The translations under genes and the position numbers were made by a program. From Gemmatimonadales bacterium UBA1120 (lineage in GTDB: Bacteria > Gemmatimonadota > Gemmatimonadetes > Longimicrobiales > Gaopeijiaceae), in assembly GCA_002313925.1 (NCBI GenBank), contig DCAZ01000061.1, positions 1 to 5,436 of the forward strand: a stretch of 5,436 nucleotides of DNA, read 5' to 3'. A model generated the notes under the pieces. That model searched no databases. It saw nothing but the letters and a program-made list of their open reading frames with translations, and was not told the origin of the DNA. Positions 1-5,436 of this stretch are shown here, piece after piece. Numbering within the stretch: the first letter of the stretch is position 1; each line of letters opens with the position of its first letter.

Positions 1-1
1 A

Positions 2-2164
2 GGACAAATCCCTGGCGTATCACCTTTGTGTGTAGACCGTCCCCCGGTAACGGGGCCAGAGCCCTTGCTGAGGCCAATTGATGAGAGCTCCTCACGAACC
101 GGAACGCGGCCAGACCGTCCTGCCTCAGACCTGTTATGTATCGATCTCTTCTCCACCGCGAGTGGTAGAGACGCGGTTGGCGTTATTGAGCTAACCCGCC
201 CATGGTCCCCATTCGGGGTCACCGTGACTCCTCAAGGCCATCACCGACACCAGCTCAGATCATGGATCAGTGGATTGCCTGACCCCTCTACTCTTGGCCC
301 TTATCAAGCCTACATCGCGTGGGCGACCCCTCTTGAATTAGACCCTGTCATCAAGCTCGGCTCGGTATCAGACGGTGAGAATAATCTGGGAGAAGTTTCA
401 TTCAATAAATTCATGGTGTTTGTTACCGCAGAGGCATCACCGGAAGTAGATCAGCGAAGCGGTCCTCTAGTCTTGCGGGGGCGTTCACCCTCGAGTCGCA
501 TGGGGGCACATGATCTTATGGCGCTCGCCCCTTCAGCAGAGGTGGGCCCAGTGGAAACGAATCCAGCTGAAAATATCTGGAATTTGCCCCCAATGTATGA
601 GGGAGTGCCTATGCTTCCTGGGGTTATGGCGACTCGGCCACGGTCATCACCTTTCCTTCCCACAAACACTGCTGATATCCCCCGTGCGCTACCCTCCGAA
701 GTTGTTGAGCTTCCTGACGGAGGCACGCTCGATCTCTTCGCGGGCTTTGTGCGACGTGAGATTCAAGGACGTGAACTCACGATGCTAGCCTTCAATAATC
801 AACACCCTGGGCCGCTTATCAAGGTAAAAAAGGGTGTGACGATCTTTGTGAACTTCACGAATGAAACATCATTGCCCACAGCAGTTCATTGGCACGGAGT
901 GCGCCTCGACAACCGTTATGACGGTGTCCCTGGATTGACCCAAGAGGCAGTGCAACCTGGGCAGACATTCCGTTACCAAATCTATTTCAAGGATGCAGGA
1001 ATCTATTGGTATCATCCTCACCACCGGGAAGACCTGCAACAAGAGCTCGGACTTGCAGGGAACATACTGGTCACGCCTATCTCAACTGACTACTACAGCC
1101 CTGTAAACCTCGAAGAAATCGTGATGCTGGACGATCTTGTACTCACAGAAGACGGCATAACTCCATTTGGGCTCGAGTCATCCAACTACATGTTGATGGG
1201 TCGGTTTGGGAACCTCTTTATCACGAATGGTGAACCGGAGTACAGTCTAGAGATCAACGCTGGAGAGGTCGTCCGATTTCACTTCACGAATGCCTCAAAT
1301 ACAAGAACTTTCAATATTTCTTTCCGTCCACGAACGGAAGTGGATGCCAATGTCGTTCCCGTCAAGGTTGTAGGCTCCGATGTGGGAAAGCTCGAACATG
1401 AAGTCATTGTTGAAAGCATCGTCCTAGCTCCAGCAGAACGCTACGTAGTTGAAGTATTTTTCGACAAAGCAGGCTCATACGAACTCACAAATCATGTTCA
1501 AGGCATCAATCACAGGATGGGTGTGTTCTTGGAGGAAATCAGTATTCTGGGGACAATCACGGTGTCCGACTCCCGAACCGCAGTTGATCATCATCAAGCA
1601 TTCGAAACACTCCGCACAAACCTAGATGTCATCGCCGACATTGACCGGTATCGCAGCCATTTCGACCGCCCTGTCGATCACGAGCTAGTGTTGACGCTTG
1701 AGGTCGATAGCCTTCCCCCAGCGATAGAGCAATCAATGCTGTATGACTGGGTCTACTTCAACCCTGTGGAATGGACCGGAACCATGCCGGTGATGAATTG
1801 GGCAACCACTGGCGCTGAAGTGGAGTGGATCCTACGGGATACCAGCACAGGCGACGAAAACATGGAAGTCAATTGGACTTTTCAGGTCGGTGACGTAGTG
1901 AAGATTAGAATCCATAATGATCGTGGCGCTTTTCACTCAATGCAGCATCCGCTGCATATCCATGGGCAACGGTTCCTGATCCTTGAGCAGAACGGAGTGG
2001 CTAATAATAATCTAGTTTGGAAGGACACTGTGCTGTTGCCGGCAGGATCATCTACAGACATCCTCCTTGAACTCTCTAACCCCGGACGTTGGATGGTGCA
2101 CTGTCACATTGCGGAGCATCTGGAGTCCGGTATGAAATTCGTTATCGACGTCGAAGGAAACTGA
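2..2164 (+). CDS. Laccase-type multicopper oxidase with extra N-terminal domain (5' end probably outside window)
   Basis: Residues are numbered from the TTG at 26. This is probably an exported copper enzyme that oxidises phenolic, amine or metal substrates and reduces O2 to water. All four copper-binding motifs are present: HWH (H288, H290), YHPH (H330, H332), HPLHIH (H641, H644, H646) and HCHIAEHLESGM (H692, C693, H694, H698, M703). Met at Cys+10 is the usual axial type 1 ligand. Cupredoxin domains lie at about 225-350, 365-520 and 560-712. Residues about 50-155 form an extra beta-rich domain that looks like the C-terminal region of anti-sigma-K (RskA-like) proteins; this is a resemblance only. 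The frame is open to base 2, TTG 26 has no ribosome site, the first in-frame ATG is at 413 inside the N-terminal domain, and no signal peptide is visible. The real start is therefore probably upstream. It ends one base before the amidohydrolase, suggesting co-translation. Family call is firm; substrate unknown. Confidence 0.93.
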   Translation, partial: GQIPGVSPLCVDRPPVTGPEPLLRPIDESSSRTGTRPDRPASDLLCIDLFSTASGRDAVGVIELTRPWSPFGVTVTPQGHHRHQLRSWISGLPDPSTLGPYQAYIAWATPLELDPVIKLGSVSDGENNLGEVSFNKFMVFVTAEASPEVDQRSGPLVLRGRSPSSRMGAHDLMALAPSAEVGPVETNPAENIWNLPPMYEGVPMLPGVMATRPRSSPFLPTNTADIPRALPSEVVELPDGGTLDLFAGFVRREIQGRELTMLAFNNQHPGPLIKVKKGVTIFVNFTNETSLPTAVHWHGVRLDNRYDGVPGLTQEAVQPGQTFRYQIYFKDAGIYWYHPHHREDLQQELGLAGNILVTPISTDYYSPVNLEEIVMLDDLVLTEDGITPFGLESSNYMLMGRFGNLFITNGEPEYSLEINAGEVVRFHFTNASNTRTFNISFRPRTEVDANVVPVKVVGSDVGKLEHEVIVESIVLAPAERYVVEVFFDKAGSYELTNHVQGINHRMGVFLEEISILGTITVSDSRTAVDHHQAFETLRTNLDVIADIDRYRSHFDRPVDHELVLTLEVDSLPPAIEQSMLYDWVYFNPVEWTGTMPVMNWATTGAEVEWILRDTSTGDENMEVNWTFQVGDVVKIRIHNDRGAFHSMQHPLHIHGQRFLILEQNGVANNNLVWKDTVLLPAGSSTDILLELSNPGRWMVHCHIAEHLESGMKFVIDVEGN
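2154..2159 (+). promoter_or_regulatory. Ribosome binding site of the amidohydrolase gene
   Basis: AAGGAA lies six bases before the ATG at 2166, inside the last codons of the multicopper oxidase gene. With the TGA-g-ATG junction it fixes the downstream start and points to translational coupling of the two genes. Confidence 0.7.
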
Positions 2165-2165
2165 G

Positions 2166-3566
2166 ATGAAAGCCGTAGCCACTTCATTAACATGTACTGC
2201 TGCCCTATTGATCGGAGTGCTTCCGATAGGCGCACAACCGTTCCAGGAGTTCATCGCCATTGGCGGGCCGGTCACCGCACTCACCAATGCGAAGGTAATA
2301 GATGGTACAGGTGCTCCAGCACGCACCGGACAAACGATCCTCATTGAAGGCGACCGAATCACAGCTGTTGGTTCAAATATATCGGTTCCCACGGGTGCCA
2401 ACCGCGTAGATCTTGCCGGACACACGGTTATTCCTGGGTTAATTGGACTACATAATCACAGCTATTACACAGGCGGGCAGGGTCGTGCAGCACAGCTGTC
2501 ATTTTCAGGATCGAGGCTTTACCTCGCATCTGGAGTTACAACAATTCGTACCACTGGTGCCAGAGCCCCGTACGAAGAGCTGAACCTCAAACGGGAGATC
2601 GAGGCCGGTCGAGCGATCGGGCCAACAATATTCGCGACCGGCCCCTACCTCACGGGTGAGCAAGGATCACAAACTATGACGCGCCTTCAGGGACCGGAAC
2701 AAGCGCGCCGGGTCGTGCGCTACTGGGCGGAGGAGGGGGTTAGCTGGTTCAAAGCATATACCTGGATCTCACGAGCTGAACTTGGGGCGGCCATAGAAGA
2801 GGCACACCGTCACGGGGTGAAAGTCACTGCACACCTGTGCTCAGTAGGTTATCGGGAAGCGGTCGCACTTGGAATCGATAATCTCGAACACGGATTATTC
2901 GCTAACAGCGAGTACGCTCCTAACAAGGTTCCAGACGAATGCCCTCCGGGTTTCCGAAACACCTATGCAGATCTCGACGTGAATGGCTCAGATGTACAGG
3001 CGACCTTTCGGGACATGATCCAGAATGATGTCGCAATGACTTCAACACTCGTGGTATACGAGATCTCAGTCGCTGGCCGTCCACCTATCGATGAGCGCGT
3101 ATATCAAGTGCTCGCGCCTGAGATCGCTGAGGAGGTGCGAGAAATCGCTATCGCCCGACGAGCGGGACAAGGCGCAATCGATCCAAAAATGTTTGCCAAA
3201 GCGATGGAGTACGAACGAGCGTTTGTGCGAGCAGGAGGGACCTTGGCAGCCGGTGTGGACCCAACAGGATATGGTGCCGCCCCACCCGGGCTAGGTGATC
3301 AGCGGAATTATGAACTACTCCTCGAAGCTGGCTTCTCCGCACCAGAAGTTGTTCAGATCATGAGTGGAAACGGAGCCAAGGTCTTGGGTGTACTTGACGA
3401 CGTTGGTACGGTAGAGCCAGGAAAACTAGCTGATCTAGTGGTGATAGAGGGTGACTTGGAAGAGCTAGGAAATTTACACAGTACTAAGATCGTGTTCCGC
3501 CATGGTATTGGCTGGGATTCGCCCAAGCTCATTGACTCAGTGCGAGGGATAGTAGGTATCCGCTAA
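2166..3566 (+). CDS. Secreted metal-dependent amidohydrolase (imidazolonepropionase/prolidase-like)
   Basis: A 466-residue member of the amidohydrolase superfamily, which hydrolyses C-N or related bonds at a one- or two-metal centre in a TIM barrel. The N-terminus has a Lys at residue 2, a hydrophobic stretch to about residue 23 and a plausible cleavage site after IGA, so export is likely. The small beta-sandwich part follows (TNAKVIDGTGAPAR, about 41-54), then the barrel. Visible metal ligands are H96 and H98 (GLHNHS), K196 (SWFKAYTW, expected to be carboxylated), H223 (VTAHLCS), H242 (NLEHGLF) and D365 (AAGVDPTGYG). The C-terminal GKLADLVVIEGD closes the sandwich domain as is typical. The length is normal and the set is complete, so the enzyme should be active. 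The Lys-ligand subtype includes secreted Xaa-Pro and Xaa-Arg dipeptidases, but many members are unassigned and the substrate cannot be read here. It starts one base after the multicopper oxidase stop, with a good ribosome site, so the two are probably made together. Confidence 0.93.
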   Translation: MKAVATSLTCTAALLIGVLPIGAQPFQEFIAIGGPVTALTNAKVIDGTGAPARTGQTILIEGDRITAVGSNISVPTGANRVDLAGHTVIPGLIGLHNHSYYTGGQGRAAQLSFSGSRLYLASGVTTIRTTGARAPYEELNLKREIEAGRAIGPTIFATGPYLTGEQGSQTMTRLQGPEQARRVVRYWAEEGVSWFKAYTWISRAELGAAIEEAHRHGVKVTAHLCSVGYREAVALGIDNLEHGLFANSEYAPNKVPDECPPGFRNTYADLDVNGSDVQATFRDMIQNDVAMTSTLVVYEISVAGRPPIDERVYQVLAPEIAEEVREIAIARRAGQGAIDPKMFAKAMEYERAFVRAGGTLAAGVDPTGYGAAPPGLGDQRNYELLLEAGFSAPEVVQIMSGNGAKVLGVLDDVGTVEPGKLADLVVIEGDLEELGNLHSTKIVFRHGIGWDSPKLIDSVRGIVGIR

Positions 3567-3582
3567 AGACCTGGCTTACCGC

Positions 3583-3588
3583 TAAGGA
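3583..3588 (+). promoter_or_regulatory. Ribosome binding site of the ZIP-like gene
   Basis: TAAGGA sits four bases before the ATG at 3593, in the 26-base gap after the amidohydrolase. It supports this ATG as the start. The gap is too short for an obvious terminator plus promoter, so read-through from upstream is expected. Confidence 0.6.
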
Positions 3589-3592
3589 ATAG

Positions 3593-4198
3593 ATGCTGTA
3601 CCTAGGAGCTGCGCTGGTTGCGCCCGTAATGGGAGCAGCACTTTACCATGTCCTCCACAGTCGAACAGCAGCCGTACGTATCGTTGATGGCTTTGTCTAT
3701 GTGGTAGTTCCGCTCCTCGTATTATGGCAAATTCTTCCCTATACCTGGACCGAGCAGAGCCTATGGCCGCCACTCATCATCGGTTCCGGGATCCTCATAC
3801 CCACCATTCTTGAACGAGCATCGAACGCTCTGGCATCACAGACCGATAACTTCGCCATTTTACTTGGCCTCTCAGGCCTGGTCTTACACGCTGCCCTTGA
3901 GGGTGTCGCCTTTACCCCAGGTAGTGATATCCTCGGTGTACCGTTCGTAGCCGCAGTGACTTTGCATCGAATTCCAGTAGGCTTCGTGATCTGGTGGCTT
4001 ATTCGCCCGCGGCATGGCGAGCTTGCAGCCGCGGCTGCGGTAGTCAGCGTACCTGTCGCGACTGCCTTGGGGTATGTGGCTGGAATAGAGTTCTTGGGAG
4101 AATGGCAGGGCCAGGGATTGGAATTGTATCAGGCATTCGTCGCAGGCTCGCTGATCCACGTAGTCTTTCATCAAGGGCGACATGATCACCGGCACTGA
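3593..4198 (+). CDS. Small ZIP-family-like membrane protein, putative divalent metal transporter
   Basis: A 201-residue integral membrane protein with about seven hydrophobic helices, near residues 2-20, 28-48, 57-73, 87-107, 114-137, 142-164 and 177-193. Helix 4 carries HAALEG (H99, E103, G104) and helix 5 carries LHRIPVG (H125, P128, G130). These match in order and spacing the H-x-x-x-E-G and H-E-x-P-x-G signatures of ZIP (ZRT/IRT-like) transporters, which bring Zn, Fe or Mn into the cytoplasm. VPVATALGYVAG and AFVAGSLIH also resemble ZIP helices 6 and 7. Oddities: it is shorter than usual ZIPs and ends after helix 7 with a His-rich tail (HQGRHDHRH) instead of an eighth helix. R126 replaces the acidic residue of the second metal site, and V129 replaces a further ligand. 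The downstream bases show no reading frame that restores a helix. Family membership is likely but divergent; transport activity and metal are uncertain. It probably shares a transcript with the two upstream genes. Confidence 0.72.
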   Translation: MLYLGAALVAPVMGAALYHVLHSRTAAVRIVDGFVYVVVPLLVLWQILPYTWTEQSLWPPLIIGSGILIPTILERASNALASQTDNFAILLGLSGLVLHAALEGVAFTPGSDILGVPFVAAVTLHRIPVGFVIWWLIRPRHGELAAAAAVVSVPVATALGYVAGIEFLGEWQGQGLELYQAFVAGSLIHVVFHQGRHDHRH

Positions 4199-4216
4199 TC
4201 TCAACAAAACTGAGAT
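4198..4216 (+). repeat. Short perfect inverted repeat at the end of the ZIP-like gene
   Basis: ATCTCA and TGAGAT are perfect complements around a seven-base loop, starting on the last base of the ZIP-like stop codon. The stem is only six pairs, A+T-leaning, and is followed by A residues and not a T run. It does not qualify as a classical terminator, though it could be a weak 3'-end hairpin. Confidence 0.3.
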
Positions 4217-4325
4217 AAAAGTCATAGCCATAAAGACGAGGGCTGGCGAAGACACATCTCGCTAAGGTATTCATGACAGTTAGAGGAAGTGTGCTTGCGT
4301 ACCCCTGATATGAGAAACCAAGTCG
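4199..4325 (+). other. 127-base intergenic gap before the quinohaem dehydrogenase gene
   Basis: This is the longest non-coding stretch in the window. It holds the short inverted repeat at its left end and no tRNA-like fold, CRISPR or clear sigma-70 promoter. Two tiny reading frames occur: ATG 4273 to TGA 4308 (11 codons, with TAAGG at 4263-4267 just upstream) and ATG 4310 to TAA 4333 (7 codons), which overlaps the next gene's start. Neither can be called a gene from sequence alone. Confidence 0.5.
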
Positions 4326-5436
4326 ATGCATAACATCAGCGGGATTTTTGTCTCAGCCGTCTTGTTTCTAGGCCTTGTTACCACAGCACAAGCTGGGTCC
4401 GCCCAGCAATCGGAAGGTGAGGTGATTTTCGGAGAATCATGCGCCGAGTGTCACAGTTCCGCTCAAAGTGGCCGAACACCAAGTGTATTCTCTCTCTCTT
4501 CTCTGTCCCCCAGGGCAATTGTATCGGCCTTGGAGAATGGGGTCATGCAGTCGGAAGGCGCAGCCTTAAGTCGTGATCAAAGAATTATGGTGGCGGAAGC
4601 CCTGACTAACAGGAGGTACTCCGAGACCACACTACCAGCGGCCGCCTTTTGTTCCGAACAGAGCACTCAAGTGTTTGAAATCGAATCGGTATCCTGGATG
4701 GGTTTCGGTGGTAATATCGAGGGAACAGGATTCCAGCCTGATGACCGTGCTGGTCTTACCGCCTCGGAGATACCGAGCCTAGAACTCCTCTGGGCATTCG
4801 CTTTTCCAGATGCAAGCGAAATTCGTACAAAACCCACCATTGTCGGGAAATTAGCTCTATTTGGAGATCAGTTTGGTATGGTATACGCTGTCGATACCAA
4901 CACCGGATGTGTCAGATGGACATTTGAGGCCGATGCGGGAATCCGCGGCGCTATCCTAGTTGATACAGATGATAATGGACGCCCACTGGCTTACTTCGTG
5001 GATTTTCGAACAAATGCCTACGCACTCGATATATATGCTGGAACAGTAGTCTGGAAGGAGCGCGTAGGATGGCACCCCGAATCCAATAACACTGGGAGCC
5101 CAACACTCTACGGGAACCGCCTCTTCGTCCCAATCTCATCGATGGAGGTCGTCATGGGAGGCGATCCGTCCTACGAATGTTGTACTTCGTCTGGAGCAGT
5201 CGCAGCCCTTGATAAAAGAACCGGAGAACTACTCTGGTATCACAGAGTCATTCCCGGCTACCCCGAGGAGGCGGGATTAAACGCCCTGGGAACACAGCTC
5301 TGGGCCCCTTCCGGAGCGCCGGTATGGTCAAGCCCGACAATTGATCTATCGCGTGGAAGAATTTACGTGGGCACTGGAGAGAACTATACGCGGCCGACTA
5401 CAGCTACAAGCGATGCAATCATCGCGATAGAAATGG
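4326..5436 (+). CDS. Cytochrome c / PQQ-type beta-propeller dehydrogenase, polyvinyl-alcohol-dehydrogenase-like (3' end outside window)
   Basis: The frame is open from ATG 4326 to the last base, giving 370 visible residues. An in-frame TGA at 4311 leaves this ATG as the first usable start. A signal peptide is clear (hydrophobic residues 5-20, cleavage probably after AQA at 24), so the enzyme is periplasmic or exported. A small cytochrome c domain follows: CAECH at C39, C42, H43 binds haem, and M74 in GVMQSEGAAL is the likely sixth ligand. From about residue 120 a beta-propeller begins (SWMGFGGN near 123-130). It has three clear repeats ending in Trp: YAVD..RW (187-198), YALD..VW (232-243) and AALD..LW (295-304). 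Adjacent C285-C286 (YECCTSSG) resemble the vicinal disulfide of PQQ alcohol dehydrogenases, and GTQLWAPSG lies near 322-330. This layout fits quinohaem enzymes that oxidise alcohols with PQQ and pass electrons to haem. Polyvinyl alcohol dehydrogenase is the nearest named type I recognise; the true substrate may differ. The rest of the propeller is not visible. Confidence 0.88.
   Translation, partial: MHNISGIFVSAVLFLGLVTTAQAGSAQQSEGEVIFGESCAECHSSAQSGRTPSVFSLSSLSPRAIVSALENGVMQSEGAALSRDQRIMVAEALTNRRYSETTLPAAAFCSEQSTQVFEIESVSWMGFGGNIEGTGFQPDDRAGLTASEIPSLELLWAFAFPDASEIRTKPTIVGKLALFGDQFGMVYAVDTNTGCVRWTFEADAGIRGAILVDTDDNGRPLAYFVDFRTNAYALDIYAGTVVWKERVGWHPESNNTGSPTLYGNRLFVPISSMEVVMGGDPSYECCTSSGAVAALDKRTGELLWYHRVIPGYPEEAGLNALGTQLWAPSGAPVWSSPTIDLSRGRIYVGTGENYTRPTTATSDAIIAIEM

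Noticed and set aside
26..28. TTG at 26 as the true start of the multicopper oxidase
   Set aside because: No ribosome site lies at a workable distance, no signal peptide follows, and the frame is open to the window edge, so an upstream start is more likely.
451..726. Minus-strand reading frame inside the multicopper oxidase gene
   Set aside because: It is antisense to a strongly supported coding region, and its translation shows no recognisable domain.
2048..2425. Minus-strand frame of 125 codons across the oxidase-amidohydrolase junction
   Set aside because: It spans two well-supported plus-strand genes and has no recognisable motif; it is a shadow frame.
4198..4216. Inverted repeat as a rho-independent terminator
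   Set aside because: The stem is only six A+T-leaning pairs and is followed by A residues on the plus strand; neither strand shows a T tract after it in the right place.
4273..4311. Sigma-70 promoter from ATGACA (4273-4278) and TGATAT (4306-4311)
   Set aside because: The spacing between the two hexamers is 27 bases, far from the usual 16-18, and no better -10 box is visible.
4199..4325. Frameshifted remainder of the ZIP-like gene supplying an eighth helix
   Set aside because: All plus frames hit stops quickly and none translates to a hydrophobic segment, so the short C-terminus appears genuine.
3884..4331. Two overlapping minus-strand frames across the end of the ZIP-like gene and the gap
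   Set aside because: They lie mostly opposite the ZIP-like helices, have no family motif and no convincing ribosome site.

Overview
The window reads as a compact, all-plus-strand stretch of a bacterial chromosome or metagenomic contig. It carries four consecutive protein genes, and both outer genes run off the window edges. The G+C content looks close to one half by eye. Shine-Dalgarno-like AAGG sites, Sec-type signal peptides and exported redox enzymes suggest a Gram-negative, aerobic, free-living bacterium. The first protein's layout resembles multicopper oxidases I associate with environmental lineages such as Acidobacteriota, Gemmatimonadota and related uncultured groups. That is a family resemblance from memory, not a taxonomic result.

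Region by region. (1) Positions 2-2164 hold a laccase-type multicopper oxidase with every copper ligand in place. It is preceded by an extra N-terminal domain, and its real start is probably left of the window. (2) After a single base, positions 2166-3566 hold a secreted metal-dependent amidohydrolase with the full H-x-H / K / H / H / D metal set. (3) Positions 3593-4198 hold a small seven-helix membrane protein with ZIP-like metal-transporter motifs, but its second metal site looks lost. (4) After 127 bases without a convincing gene, positions 4326-5436 hold the first 370 residues of an exported fusion of a cytochrome c domain and a PQQ-type beta-propeller. It most resembles polyvinyl-alcohol-dehydrogenase-like quinoproteins and continues beyond the window.

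How they may work together (inference). The first three genes are tightly packed and likely form one transcription unit; the fourth follows in the same direction and may belong to it. Three of the four products are probably exported redox or hydrolytic enzymes, and the other is a putative metal permease. A reasonable hypothesis is a periplasmic pathway that oxidises an organic alcohol, phenolic or polymeric substrate (quinohaem enzyme and laccase) and hydrolyses a product (amidohydrolase), with the ZIP-like protein handling metal. The substrate cannot be read from the sequence. No RNA genes, CRISPR arrays, insertion sequences or phage genes were seen.
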